DNA of 64,000 bases from Apiospora phragmitis (taxonomy: Eukaryota > Ascomycota > Sordariomycetes > Amphisphaeriales > Apiosporaceae): contig JAQQWL010000005.1 of NCBI GenBank assembly GCA_038363925.1, positions 124,001-188,000 of the forward strand, read 5' to 3'. A model generated the notes under the pieces. The model did not search any database. It had not been told where the DNA came from and saw only the letters and a list, made by a program, of their open reading frames with translations. Of the stretch, positions 34,392 to 49,230 are shown piece by piece. Numbering within the stretch: the stretch's first letter is position 1; each line of letters opens with the position of its first letter. The position numbers and the translations under genes are program-made.

Positions 34392-35381
34392 GTAGTTTCA
34401 GAGGGTTGGTTTAGGCTGTCGACGCCCGGTTTGTTATCCAATTAACCTCACGCTGATACGTTTGAATTGGTCACAAGGATGCGCCTGTAAATGTAAATAA
34501 GAACAGCCAAACCAATCTGCCGCCCTCAGCCGCAGACGGCAGGAGGCACGCGGGCGTGGAACACTCCTATTGGATTACAGGGATGTATGTCATCGACGCC
34601 TGACTTGTATGCATTGAGTTCTCTCAGCAAGATATGCCAGTTGAATATTGGACCGCGCATGGTTCAAATGGCATGTTTTCAAATTCGATTTTTGATTGCA
34701 CACCATATATACAGGACCTGGTCCCTAAACTGGTAACCCCTGCTTGATGAACTCAGATAACCTCACCCTCGTCAATAACGCCATCTGCAATGACTTCACC
34801 GGCCGGTGTGTCGAAAAGGGGCTGGGAGCTGAGATGGGTAACCAGGTAACCTAGCTAGTTCCTCGATACGTGCCTCCATTTGCGTGATTAGGGCGCTTGG
34901 GGGGGGGGGGGCTCTTGGCACGAGCAGGCTGGCAAAGCGTCGCGGCCGGACCGAGGGGAATAAGTATCATTCCATCGTATGTTACCTTTTCTTTTTTTTC
35001 TTTTCTGCAGAATTGATGCGCCCTCTCCTCGATCCCTGGCTAGTGCGGAGCTGCGTATTACGTTTCCTTTTCGCTTCTCACTCTCAGGCGTGGACAGGAC
35101 TTCATGTGTCAGTCAGCCCCTTCGGTCAAGTTTGGACTGTAGGATCAGCGCAGCAAGACCTCATACCACTTTCCGCCCTCCAGGTTTCGACATGAATCGA
35201 GAAGGGACGCGAGAGTGCGAGAAAGAGAGAGAGGAGGAAACGAGCATGTCTGTCAAGTGCAAGCAGCAGAGAGCTAGCTATGGCACTGACAGGAGACGGA
35301 ACTGGATGCGCTTTTCCTCTCCGGCCTTCTGGGGTGACCATTGCTTTGTACCTTTTGGACGGTGACAACCTAGGGCAGTTC
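34392..35381. other. Intergenic, no gene seen
   Basis: It holds a run of ten G near 34901-34910, a T-rich stretch near 34987, and copy B of the duplicated segment. No coding signal is found. Confidence 0.4.
35076..35141 (+). repeat. Copy B of a diverged duplicated segment
   Basis: This is the partner of 33261-33320 in the same orientation, about 1.8 kb away; the two copies flank the small secreted protein gene. Confidence 0.5.
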
Positions 35382-37208
35382 CTACATACAGTAATCCCAG
35401 AGCTGGCGTTCGGTCGCTAGCTCACTCTCATAGTCCCCAAATCGTTCGAATACCGCATCGACAATCCTCACCCACCGCCGCGTAAACTTCGTGATAAGAC
35501 GGGCTTTGGTGTAATCCCAGTATTCCGGATACCACCCCGAGTTTTCCCACTCCACGATGCCGGAAAACCGGCCGTTGCGCACCAAGACGTTCCGCATATT
35601 CAAGTCCCCGGGCGTAAAGAAGATCCGGTGGCCGCCGCCGTGCACTACCCCCGGCAAGGCGTTGGTCCGGAGCGGCTGGTCGAACTGCTCTTCGTCGACG
35701 AAGGGCCCGACGAAATCCTCGTCCTCGTTCCGACTCATGATGACGCGGAAGTCGTAACAGGCCTCGTCCACCGCATTGCTGATGGCATATTGGGACGTGG
35801 CGTCCTTGGGTATCGCCCGCAGCTGGTCAATGCACTTCTGCAAGTCGTGGACGAGCAAGCGTTCTTCCTCTTCGCTAAGCGTGTCGATGCACAACCCCAC
35901 GCGATCGCCCGGAACTCGGGGGGTCAGGAGGTAGGAATAGTTCGCGTCGGAGACGAGATCCAAGGGGCGGGCAACGGGTATGCGGGTATGCTGTCTCACG
36001 AGGTTCAACGCACCATACTCGTTGGCCAGGCCTTCGTGCCATCTCAGGTAATTTGTCTTGAGATACATGCCGAACGGAAGTTGTTGGACTTTCAAGCTGC
36101 ATGATGACCCGTACACCTTCCCTCCAATGAACCCTAAGCAGCGGTAGACCAGGATGCGGAAAGAGGCTGGTGCCAGGCGCCAAGTCGAGAGGAGTGTCTT
36201 CGCGAAACACTCAGGGAAGAGGAAATGCCACATCGAAGTACTCGGCAATTTAGTGGCTGGTTGTAGCTTTTTACCAGCAATCTCCCGAGCAGCACCACTC
36301 CATCGGAAAGGATGAGCAAATCGTGATAGAAGTTGCAACGAAGAAACGTCTGGAGTGTCCATGTCGGAAGCTGAGTGGTCTGCTAAACGGCATCTCCGAA
36401 AGTCTAGCGTCTTGTCAAGAATAGATGGCCATGGCGGACCTCCAATGTGGCGTGCAGTAACATAATACTGATTATCTGTAAGCGAGGGTGCATTTTCGAT
36501 AAGGCGACGTGAAACTTACCATGCCCTCTTCTTCGAATGTGATCTGATAGAATCCTTGCGATAACGCCGTCGCAGCAGATTTGCGAACAAGCCAGTATCT
36601 CTGGTACGCATTGGGAGATTCTCCATGAAGCACCCACCGCTGTAGTTCAGGGCCAACAAAAGCTTTAAGGATGTCGTGTAAAGACTGGGAGGATCTTCTA
36701 CATCAGCTAAAGTTAGGTGATAGAGGAGACAGCGAAAAAAAAAAGTTATAGTAGCAAGAATAGTTACTTTTTCGATGGGCTTCATGACCGGGAGTATGGG
36801 AGCGACAACGAGCGGATCAAAGAGGGAATTCCCCAAGCCGGTGATAAAACACTTGCCCCCTTCTCTTCTCCAGATATCGACGGTGACGGCTCTATCCGGT
36901 TGCTGGTGGAAAGGAACCTCGTGGGTAACTTCTCTATTCCATCAGTTGTAGGCTTCCCCCACCGAACGATGGCCAATTTCTACAAACTTACCAGCCGCGA
37001 TCAATCGTTTCCAATCCGACAGCAAAGGCGTCAGATCAAGGCCGCCGCCTCTGGTGGCGGAGCAGGTTTGCAGTGCATAGCGAGCGGCCTGTTCCGTGTC
37101 GATCGAGTCATAGAGGAAGCTTTCGAGCAGTTCCTCGTCAGGATACCGCAGACCAGCACTTCGAATGGCTGCAAGGACCCGATCTAAGTCGGTCGCGCCG
37201 TTCTCCAT
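35382..37208 (-). CDS. HNH-like + aminoglycoside phosphotransferase (APH) fusion protein; two frame conflicts
   Basis: The exons are 37208-36992, 36931-36768, 36697-36520 and 36475-35382. Exon 1 encodes a helical leader (MENGATDLDRVLAAIRSAGL). Exon 2 carries an HNH-like start, VDIWRREGGKCFITG, with FDPLVVAPILPV where HNH proteins usually show AHI(L/I)PF. Exon 3 has LHDILKAFVGPEL and YWLVRKSAAT. Exon 4 has VTARHIGGPPWPSILDKTLDF and then an APH kinase-like fold: GDLNMRNVLV with GIVEWENSGWYPEYWDY as the metal-binding/DFG-equivalent region. The catalytic HGD is PGD here. Splice phases conflict at both ends of exon 3, whose coding frame is one base off its neighbours, suggesting compensating indels or unusual splicing. 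Without correction only 35382-36362 (326 residues) remains open. This domain order is familiar in fungal genomes but its function is unknown to me. Confidence 0.65.
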
Positions 37209-40200
37209 GTTGTCGACTTTTCGCACATTAATACACGGAGCGAAAACAGTGGTGATGTGTCGGTGAGATGTTTAGGCTGCAGCTCCAATTGAAAGTCGAA
37301 TGATGAACGTCGGACTAACCTCGGCTGCCAAAGGCCGGGGATTAGAGGCCGGCCTCCTTCGTTCGTGGGTTGCTCAGAGCCTCAAAGCCTTCTCGTCGGG
37401 CCGATCAAACAGCCAGTGGGCGAGCCTCTTCTTCCTGTAGTCGTCTTCAACGGCCGAGTGAGAGATCTTGCTTCTCAAATGGTGGGTTGGGCTGGCTGAG
37501 GGCCCTCCTCGAATACCCGGCTGGTGAGCGCTGCCATGCCATGATGTTGCCCCCCATCTTTGCTCTGGTGTCGCGGGCGCGGACACCAGATTCAAAAAGC
37601 CCGATACAAGCGCGATAGTTACCGGGTCTGCGTATATTTGCCAAAGGCACACATCTTTCATCAAACAGCATGCGGGAGAGATTTCTCGCGGGGGTAACGC
37701 AGCGATAGCACTAGCAACGTGCCCGAACCCCTATATGCATGGAATATGGATCATTGCCCTCCACAACAGCAGGTGGGCAGGAGGAGGTTGTTCCCAATCA
37801 CTTAATTAGCTTCCACATCCAATATCATGTACCAACTAGTTCGGCCGCGTCGGGGATATTTCCAAAGAAACCGGGAATGAAGAAACATGGCATCGGATAA
37901 CACGACTAGTATTCTGTTGTTGAACGTCCGGGGCAGATGGGGGTGCTGCGAGTTCACTTTTCTCGGGTAAAGCAAGGGGTAGATGCAGAGATAGGACAAG
38001 GGAAGGCCGCCGTCACTTGCGCAGTCAGTCCCATCCAGTGCAGAATGCCACTTCTCAATCTAGAAGACGTAGTAGAGAACGAGCTTCGACGATGAGGGGA
38101 CGCATTAAGTCAACCACAACCAGAAAAACAGGACAGACTGACAAGAAACGAACTTGCATTGTTTATGCCATGCCATGGGCATGCCGACTGACACACCTCC
38201 GCCCCTTCCTTCAGGTGATCCGTCTTCGCTTCTTGGCACTGCCTGTGCCGCATATCACTACCCATCCGCTCGGCCCGCCGGCGCGCGAGTGCGTCCCTCA
38301 AAGCGTTTTTTGTTCAGAAACAAGAGTAGGACGACCCATCCATCCATCCATCCACATGGAAAGGTGGTGGTTGCTCGCAGCAGTCTTTCCTCCCCCTTGG
38401 TTGGGGATTCTCTTGCGCCGATCATGTCTAACCGATGGGGTGTGGCCGTACGCGATTATTTATCAGTTTTGATAAGAACGGATGGCAGCTGTAGCGAATA
38501 GCATCCCAGGAAAAGGGGGCGGGGCAAAGGGATGGCGTCCGGGCGAAGATGGGATGAAAGGGAGAGGAGGATCGGCTCCGAAACGAACGGACGGACGTTT
38601 CTTTCACTACATCGCTCCGAGATTCCCGGGTAGCACGGAGTACGAGAGAGAACACTGGGGGAGATACAGCGAGTGAGCTGCCATACACCATTCAAATCTG
38701 AGACCCAGCAACGAGGAAGGAAGTGGAAACTAAAAGTGGTTTCAAGCCTGTCGCGGTTCAAGCTGCCTCCTTCTCCCTCCATGCGATGCTTCCCGGTGTG
38801 CTTCGTGCCGAACCTGGAAGAATATCAAACAGCCAGGATGGACTCGGACCAATTTCTGGATGGGGGGGTGTTACAATAGAATCATTACCAGATCAAAAGA
38901 GGCAAGAGGTTTATGGACTCGTGGAGTCGCGGCTGGCTGGCTGCCGTCACAACTCGTTTTCTTGCTTGGCATCATCCGAATAACAAAAAGTACAGACGAT
39001 TGACGGATGAGTGACAGTCGGGGGAACAATGACGCTAAAACGAACATCAAACATGGCGAACGGGCTTTGCAAACCAATAGTGGACCAAAATCGCCGGCTC
39101 CTTTTTCGCTCAACAACCCTGTCGGTAGTAGAGCCAGCCAGCATGCCTCAAGAAAGTTGCCGTTGAGTTTGAGGATGATAGTCAATGTGAATGTATTGCG
39201 GCAAAACAGGGAAGAAGAAGGACCCAGGAACAAGTGCGAAATGAGGAGGATCGCGACAAGTTGTCTTCTCCCCCCTTCCCCCCCCCGCGCCAGTGAATTA
39301 GCTGAGCGCCTCGGCGTTTTATTACTTAGCTGCGCTGTTGAGAAAGCCAAGCCCCTCCCCCTCCATCCCCTGTCATCGTCGCCGCCAACGCCGTCGCATT
39401 CTCCCGCGCCTTACAAGCCAATTTCAAGTTATGCGCGGCCTTTTTCTGGAGATCCCCCTGTGCGAGCGACCGGCCGAACAGAACCTGCCCGATCGCGACC
39501 CGAGCGTCGCACGCTCTCGATAAACAGTGATGCACATACATACCAATATGGGTTCGTGAGCTTCTGGGGGGCTGTACATACGAGATATCGATGTGCAATA
39601 CAGAATTTGCATTTCGCATAATGAGATCCGAGCTTTTGCTTTTTGGACATTACAGAGTGATATGGCTTTATCTCACCCGAAGGAGGCGCATGCGGCGGGC
39701 GTCTTTCAGCCGTGGCTTAGCTCCAAGTAAATTCCTACAGGATTCCCTTCCCGGCTGGTCGCCGCACCATCGAGAATGAGGCAGGCTCCCTTCCCACAAC
39801 CTCAGGCCTGACTTCTCTGTCGATAGGAATTTCCCGGGCCCCCTCCGTGAAACTTGGTCACGAGGTCACATCTGCTAGTTCTCTAATGAGTCGATGCGGT
39901 TGTTTTGTGTGTGTGCATTTTGAACACGACCTCGAACCAACAAACACTTTTTGACTTCAACAAGGGGGTGATCGTGTTTGATCCTATCTGCTGGGAATTA
40001 CACAATACAACGTCGACCAGGGGCCGGAGACAGATCGTAGCATGGAGCCATGAACTCTAGATCAGGCGGCGCAACATATGTAATAACTGAACATACCTGG
40101 CAGACACACATCAAAGCATTGACACTTCCAAGTTTCGATGAATAAACACCAATGGACATGGGCGCCGATATCATCAAGTCTAGCGACCGGCATACATCAA

Positions 40201-42185
40201 TGCCGCGCACGAAGGATGAGTGAGTGAGCAGCACTGGCAACACGGCATCTTCGCCTCCTCCTGTCAGTGCAAGACCAATGTCCTAGGTAGAGCAGTACAG
40301 TCTGAGTACAGCAGGCATGGCACAGAATAGTAACTTGGTATGCTATGAATTTAAGGACTGACTAACTAACCTGGTAGTCAATTTGTCTGTGGCAGCCCTG
40401 AGACTAGAGACGGGTTGCTAAATGAGACCCTTATGCGGGGGTTTCCACCACCTCCGTCAATCCCCCCCTCAACCCCCCACCCACCCGGACGAAAGACCGT
40501 GGCATGTTTGTTGGCAGGATCTGCTGGAATCTCCATCTGGCTTGGCTGCTGTCATTTCTACTCGATTTATTTTTATTTTTTAAAAGGCGATTGTAGAGAA
40601 TCCTTGATTGCTACTTATCGACTTCTACAGCCACGGGGAATGGGAGTTAGCTCAGTGACCTCGGGAATTTGGACCATCGTGAACCAGAGCTTGGTACCAT
40701 TACGAACACCTTGTCATCGGTTTGTTGCAGTGTGTGTTAGTATAGCCAGGGACGCATATGTGCAGATCATGAAACTCGAAGGCTCGGAAGAATTGCATAG
40801 ATATACTCTACGACTCGTATCTAGTGTTCGTCTAACCTGAACTAGGATAATGGCTGCAGATCAGTAGTAGTAGTACTACGAGGGACTTTTCCCTGCAAGG
40901 CTCTCAGCAGGTTCAAGTTACAGTAGCTGTGTTTCCCACTTACAACACAGCATCCAAGTACATGACTACTGAGCTGTTAGATTAACCTTAATAAAGAAGC
41001 ATACCTGCATTCTTCAGCGCCTCTATCCCACAGTAGCAATCTACCGACACCGATTAATTAACTCATGCTGCTCGCTAATCCAGCTTGCTTTCTGCAAAGT
41101 TGACTCGGCTTTTACCAGTATACATCCTTGCGCGATAAGTGGAGAAGGGTTACTGTCAGGATCGTAATAGGCAGGAGGATCATATAGGGTCCATGCGTCG
41201 TCCAGGGCCTGGAACTTGGAACTTGGTGGTAGGAGCTTCTACATAGAGCGGCTGCACACACACACACACACACACACGCAGATGGGGGATGATACTCTGA
41301 CGAGGAGGCAGCCGAGAATAGCTAGGTCGACCGGGGAACTCGTGTGAGCCGCGCTACTTGGGTTACATCTGCTCTTTCCACATTCTTCACGTTAGCCGCG
41401 TCGTCGACGCTGCCGTACACGTAAGGTAAGGTAGGTGTAGCTACGCTCTAGTCAGCCACTGCCCGTAATAGGGAATTCGACTAAAGAAGCATGCCCTTAT
41501 CCGGCGCAATGCGACATATCGTCTGTTTGCTCGCCTCGAAGCCTGAAGCCAAGAAGACATAAAATCTAGAAGCCGAGATCGTTTCGTTGTGTCTTCGTCC
41601 GGCCGAGTGCAAAGGACGGACTGCTCTTTCTGCTGTGCTTTGTTCTATGCCGCGCGAACCCGAAAATCCAAGATGCTTGCTCGGGTACATATCATCCAAA
41701 CATACAAATACTCTGGTCCGATGTCAGATACCTGGTTCTATAACAGAACAGGGGCCTTGACATAATGAATCTCTTTTGAACCTGACTGACGGTTTCGTAA
41801 GATCCCACGGCAACTCACGAGAGACTACGGACAAGTGGCACAGACCAAATGTATGTATATACTTACTCGCCAACACAGACACACAGAACCGAACCTGCAT
41901 CGCCGCCCGTCGAATATCTCATATCGGAAACGCATCTTTCTGCAGGAGCAGGGATCATTCGTGGTGCGCGCCCCCCCGTATGCGTGTACTTGTGTGTAAG
42001 TATTGTTCGAAAAAGACAGGGCAGACAAATCCCATCCACCCCTGCCCTGGTCCACCCATCCCGGGTATGTATCCAGGCTACATCTTCCCTGCCTTCCTTT
42101 TAGCACTTACTACTATGTAACCCTGTATCTCTCCGTCCGTCTTTGCATGTCAAATCTATCTAGGTTTTTTTTAAGTCGATAATTT
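37209..42185. other. Gene-poor region
   Basis: About 5 kb without a supported gene. ORFs are short and of random composition. It contains a CCAT run (38336-38353), poly-C stretches and a CA microsatellite (41254-41278). Some of it is likely promoter DNA of the HNH-APH gene and distant leader of the DUF3455 gene. Confidence 0.4.
41254..41278. repeat. (CA)n microsatellite
   Basis: About 12 CA units in gene-poor DNA. Confidence 0.8.
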
Positions 42186-42209
42186 TCTCTCTCTCTCTCT
42201 CTCTCTCTC
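42186..42209. repeat. (CT)n microsatellite
   Basis: An uninterrupted CT tract. A CTCCTCCTC-type array follows at ~42505-42540. Confidence 0.8.
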
Positions 42210-43222
42210 ACCTGATGAGTTTCCTAAAGCTGTACAGTAGCACCGTACCTGCATATGTATGCACGACTGTAACCAGACCGGGCTTACATACTGACCTGAA
42301 TATCCACCCACCCATGAGGAGTAGCAGATATGGAAGAGAGAGAGTGTGTGGGAGGGGTATGTGTGTTACGGCCCTGCTCTCTCTTCGTCTTTGTAGGATG
42401 GCGATGCCTACCCAGCACGTTGCACCCCCCAAGCACCTTTCTTACACGCAGGGCCAGTCTTGGTTGACCATTAACGTTAACAACATGACGAAGGGGTAGA
42501 TAGCTCCTCCTCCTCCTCCCTCCTCCTCCTCCCTCCTCATCCCAGCTCGCTTGTTAGTAGTACGTATTAGTAGTTGTAGCAATATCGATGAGTGAAGTCC
42601 CCAAACGATATAAACACGAGCGTCCTCCCACCTCTGTCTCTCGCCTCTCTCTGCTCAGACTCCAGAAGAAGAACCAGCAACAGCAGCAGCAATAACCGGG
42701 GTTTCCCGCTTGTTTCCTCCCTCTCCATCCCCTCTCTCTCTCTCTCTCGTTATCTCCTAGTCTTTCGTTGTCTCTTATCCACTAGATTATTATTACCGTG
42801 CCATCAATCGTGGGGGGGGGTGTAGATTCATCTCCGTGTTCGTTGGTACTCTACTATTCTTTCTATTCTTGGTTGACCAAAACCACCAACCAGCCCTTGC
42901 CTTAGCTCCGGAAGCTCACCCACCCGTTTCTATTCTTAAGCGCCCAACGGCCGCCCGACCCGGTTACACGCACCAGCGCAATCCAATCTGGAAAAAGAAA
43001 CAAAGATATAGAGGACGTGGATTTCCTTCTGCCTTTTGTGTGTGTGTGTGTGTGTATGTGCGTATCAGTGGCGCGCGCTAGACAACCTATTACATCTCCC
43101 GAACTCCTGCTGTTGGTTGGATTTTCCTCGTTTTCGTTATATCTCTCCAAGCGCCTCCTTCTGCCGGCACTCTGCTTCTACGGGACTTATACACACATCT
43201 TTCCTACCAACCCAACACCATA
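42210..43222. other. Pyrimidine-rich upstream region of the DUF3455 gene
   Basis: Repeated CTCC/CTCTCT tracts (42505-42540, 42732-42748), a run of nine G (42810) and a GT microsatellite (43037-43055) precede the start codon. This looks like a fungal promoter plus leader. No gene is seen. Confidence 0.45.
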
Positions 43223-44336
43223 ATGTTGCCTCAAACGCTCTTCGTGTTGGCTTCGGCTCTGTCCGCCGTCACAGCTGGCCCTGTGAGGAAACGAGTAAGT
43301 TTTTGATCTCTTCTTCCCTGCCTTGCTCCTATGTCTCATTCAAGCTCTCTCTCTCTTTAAGATATTCATATTATACACTATATAATAAGTTGTTGAACCA
43401 AACACTGACAAAACGAAGTGTTCCGGCCGTGATGGCACACCCGTAGCCTCATCATCCAGCAATCTCCCCGGCTCTTCAACAACGGCATCCGCAACTGAGT
43501 CCGCCTCCGCCTCAGCATCTGCGTCTGCATCTGCGTCTGCATCTGCCACTGCCGGCCCTGCTACGGGCCCTACTCTTCCTTCCACCGGTAGTATGTCTCC
43601 CTATATCTGAGCCCGTCATATAAGTCAAATCAACACACTAACTCCTTCTTCTCTAGGCGGCACCCAGCTCCCCGGCCCCTCCGGCCAGCTGCAGCACATC
43701 GTCGTCGGCCACGGCATCCAGAACTACACCTGCGAGAAGGCCGACTCGACCGCCTCCTCCGCCACCGGCGCCCTCGCCGTCCTCTACGACATCACGAACA
43801 TGGCGCCCGGGTCCACCACAACCTCCACAACAGCAGGGGGTTCTGCTGCGGCTGCGGCGCCCATGACCGAGGCCGCCTGGTCCAGCCTATCCAACGACGT
43901 CCTCCACAAGACAGACATCCCCCTCAACATCGTCGGCAACGCCCTAACCAAATACGCCGCCGACGTCGCCGCGCCCTTCAAGCCCACCGGGTCCGACGCC
44001 GACCTGTCCATGGACGGCCTCGCCGCGCCCCTCAAGGCCATCGGCCACCACTTCTTCGACGCCGCGGGCGTGCCGACGTTCGACCTGTTCGGCACGGGCC
44101 AGAAGCTGGTCGCGAAGAAGCTCAACGACACCGCGGCCCCCGCGGGCGCCGACAAGGGCCTGCTCGACACGGGCGCCGTCGCCTGGCTGCGGCTGGGCGA
44201 CAACGGGGCCGGCGGCTCGAAGGGGCTGTCGCTGGTGTACCGCGTCTACACGTCGGGCGGGGCGTCAATTGCTTGCTCGGAGGCGAACACGACTATCAGC
44301 GTGCCGTACACGGCGCAGTACTGGTTCTATGAGTAA
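43223..44336 (+). CDS. Secreted DUF3455-family protein
   Basis: Three exons (43223-43294, 43419-43590, 43657-44336) give 307 residues. Exon 1 is a signal peptide (MLPQTLFVLASALSAVTAGP) followed by KR, a possible Kex2-type site. Exon 2 encodes a Ser/Ala repeat linker built from GCN-TCN codons. Exon 3 holds the domain: LPGPSGQLQHIVVGHGIQNY, TCEKA, FDLFGTGQKLVAKKLN, VAWLRLGDN, LVYRVYTSGG and a final TISVPYTAQYWFYE. These are hallmarks of DUF3455, a widespread fungal extracellular family of unknown activity that is sometimes mislabelled malate dehydrogenase. N-glycosylation sequons are present (NYT, NDT, NTT). The first intron contains a T-rich stretch and ends AAACGAAG, a weak acceptor, but the frame and the Cys-Ser start of exon 2 support it. 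Confidence 0.85.
43497..43550 (+). repeat. Ser-Ala coding microsatellite (TCTGCG/TCTGCA)n
   Basis: Hexamer repeats encode an alternating Ser-Ala run in the linker of the DUF3455 protein. Unit number is likely to vary between strains. Confidence 0.7.
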
Positions 44337-45694
44337 GAGGCTGAGAGAGGGGGGGGGGGGGGACAGCATTTCACCACACGGAAGGCCGAGATAGAGAGGA
44401 TGGTCCTACGGCGCTGCACAGGGGCGCGTAAAGCTTACGACACGAATGAGAGTGGGTTAAGGACTTAATACGGGGATTCCTTTTATTATTATTTTCACCT
44501 AAAGGGACGAGGCGTTCGCGGTTCCTATACAACTTTTTATCATAAAACGGAAAAGGGGTTCTGGTCTGTCTGGCTTTTAGGTCTTATTATTTTTCACACT
44601 TCGTCACGGGTCACATATGTAGATGGAATCATCATAGTCGAGTACGGCGGCGGTGTCCCGTCGGCTCCTTATATATGGATACATGCCCTTTTTTTATTCA
44701 CAAAATCAACACAAAGATCATCTCCTCTTGTGAACGACATGGCCACAGGTTATTGATATTGTGACACTTCATGGCATGAGAAGGGTGTGAGCTTCACAGT
44801 AAGTGTAGCCGTATATGAAGCCAAGCACTGTACAGTATTTCCAGACTACGCCTAAAGTGTTCGTAGTGTGATATAATTCCATACCATATTGCTTTCAATA
44901 CCGCTCTCTTCGCTGTCCTTCTCACCCTGGATCAATCAATATAATAACCTGGTGCAGACAGTACAGCGGACGAAGCCGCACGCATATGCATGCCACCCAA
45001 GTATGCACAAACCAATAAATACTAACATCCTACATGAGAGGCTGGCAATGACAGGCAGACAGACGACCTACCATACACATGCAGCCTACATACCTCGTAA
45101 TGATTCCTTCCAGCCTGCCTAATAAAGATAAAGCCGCTTCGGCAAAGACAGTCCGAATGAGTTAAGCGCTGGGAGTGGCTATCATGGATGCCAGGTTTAT
45201 TTCCGTCAGACCAATCAGCAAGCAACACGGACGAGCAACACGGACGAGCATGGCGGATATTATGATTACTTGGGATTGATTCATCTTGTCTGACAGTCAG
45301 GAAGACGTACACTTCGCTCAATAATAAATATTTTCCATCTTTCTCCAAAAAGAACTTGAGTAGACCGACAGTCAAAGCGCTTGCTCTTTCATGCTCTCCC
45401 CCCATCTCCTCATTGGCAACATGAGAAAAATAAAATAGAAAAGGAATTCCCAGTGGGACGTGGGCGGGCGTGGCGCCCGTTGCCCCCCATTGCTTTTTGA
45501 TAGTTGTATAGTTTGGCGCCAAGTGGTTGCTGTGTCCAAACAAGGCGCGGTGAGTGCCGCCCACAACCCCTGACACGAATTACCCAGTTCCTTTGAAACC
45601 CAACAGCTGTCTGCCAATCAGACCTTATTCCGCTGTTCAATCCTGTAATCTGGACAGATAAATCTTGAAACCCTCCCAGCCCATGAGTAACACT
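44337..45694. other. Convergent intergenic region, no gene seen
   Basis: This holds the 3' flanks of the DUF3455 gene and the MAP kinase gene. A poly-G run (about 13) lies just past the DUF3455 stop. A short tandem (AGCAACACGGACG) lies at 45220-45247. Confidence 0.4.
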
Positions 45695-47466
<1,772 letters not shown>

Positions 47467-48262
47467 TGTGTCGTTTCTGTATGTATATGGCCGGGGGGGA
47501 AGAAGGTGTTGTTGCGGTTGGAGGGAGGTTGAAAAGTCGAGAGTGAGAAGAAAGTCGAAACTGTGAGGTCAAGCCGAGGAGCAAAGCAAGCAAGCAAGGG
47601 TAGAGCAGCTGGAGATCGAGCTAGCTACTTGCCTTCCTTGTCTGTCACAGGCTGGAGAATGGATGGATGTTGAACAATGCCACAGGTGGGCAAAACACAC
47701 AATGCGATCCCGGTCTGGTCTGCCAACTAAGCGCTACCCAAGGGATGTGAGCCAAACTGTATAAAACAAAGAGGTCCTTCCTTGTCGTTGATTCGGTAGC
47801 AGGTCTAAGTGTGTAGGCTGGTCGTCGTCAAACAGCAATTGCGGGCTCGGGCCTGCGCTTTTTTGCTTCTCGATCCCACTTGTTGAGTGAGCAAAGCTGT
47901 CGTCGTTATTGTACCCGCAAGAAAAGCGAGGGAGAGAGAAGGGGGGTTGATCTTTGTCGTCCTGCTCAGGATGCGACAGTGAAAGCGGGGGAACCCGAAA
48001 GCTGCCTTTCGAGAAAACGGGTACGGAGGGGGGGAAAGTCGTGCCGGCAAAGACCAATGAAACAGACAAAGATTGATATCTAGCAGATCGGCCCGTTGTA
48101 ATCCAGGTTTCTAGACAAGACGAATAAGAAGAGTAAATCCTGCCTGCGAAACAATGGCTTCTTCACGGTTCGCAATTTAAAACAAAGCCAAGAAGGGGTA
48201 AGAAGCAAGGAAGAGAGAGAGAAAAAGGGCTGACAGGAACCAGGGGAAAGGACGTGGAACAT

Positions 48263-48292
<30 letters not shown>
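48263..48292. repeat. (CAGG)n tetranucleotide repeat
   Basis: Seven or more CAGG units in a row in the MAP kinase upstream region. Confidence 0.8.
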
Positions 48293-48293
<1 letters not shown>

Positions 48294-49213
48294 TGAGCGA
48301 GAGAGCCATCATCGGTACGGTATGTACGGTACTGCCTCTATACGCTGATGAGGTGACAGGGAGCTGATCTACGCAGCATCTCGGGTCGTGATAGGCCAGA
48401 TCGCGGGTTTGGGCCCTTTGGGGGGTGCCTGCTCTCGTAAGGCTTGCCAGTCGCCTGCCTGCCGAGAAACCCTCCATTCACCCATGGACCGAGTTGGATA
48501 TGTATGTATGCAGTCGGCTATGCACGATCAGGTGCAAAAGTGCGGTGGCAGTCTGACGAGAGACTCCAATGCTCGCTCTCTCTCCTACATGGTCGGCCAT
48601 ATTGTAGAAACCAACCATCCACCATTTGGGACGGGCGGGTTCTCGTAAACGAAGCACTGCCTGTTTACATACATACATGGTTGATTTCTTCAAAACGGGC
48701 CCGAAAGTCCACTGTCCACAGAGTACATCCGACTTACCTGTAGGAGCGTATGGTGATTCGGTGAGATCTGGATGTGCTACTCTACAAAACTACCATGGAA
48801 GTTGACGTAAAAGCTTGGCCCGCCGGGCAGTGAAGAGAGGCTTAGGGGACGCTAACCGCTGGAAATGAAATCAGGCCTGTGATTGGACGGGGCCTGGGAG
48901 CTTCACATTGGAGCAGGGCGGCTAATAAGTCAGTGTCCAACACAGTCAGATGGGGGGTGAGCCTCTATGTTGAGTACTTTTATAGGCGATGATTAGCAAC
49001 CATCAAAGACCCAAAGGCGGCAGGCTGAAGACTGGATCCCACACGCTTCTAGATGCATTGGAGCATAACACTAGATTGCCAAGTACACACAAGCGATCAA
49101 GCCCTACCGGAGCAGATACAAGGCCACGTTCCCGTCTGACGTTGAAGGCAAGCCATGTCAGCACTTATCAAAATCTTACAGATTTCTTTTCCCTTCACAT
49201 TTCTTCGGGTTAC

Positions 49214-49230
49214 CTACCTACTGTAGGTAG
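49214..49230. repeat. Palindrome CTACCTAC-T-GTAGGTAG
   Basis: Perfect 8-bp arms around one base. It is related to the TACCTA words scattered through the window. Confidence 0.6.

Noticed and set aside
48263..48292. CAGG array as a possible CRISPR-like or regulatory array
   Set aside because: It is a simple tetranucleotide repeat without spacers.
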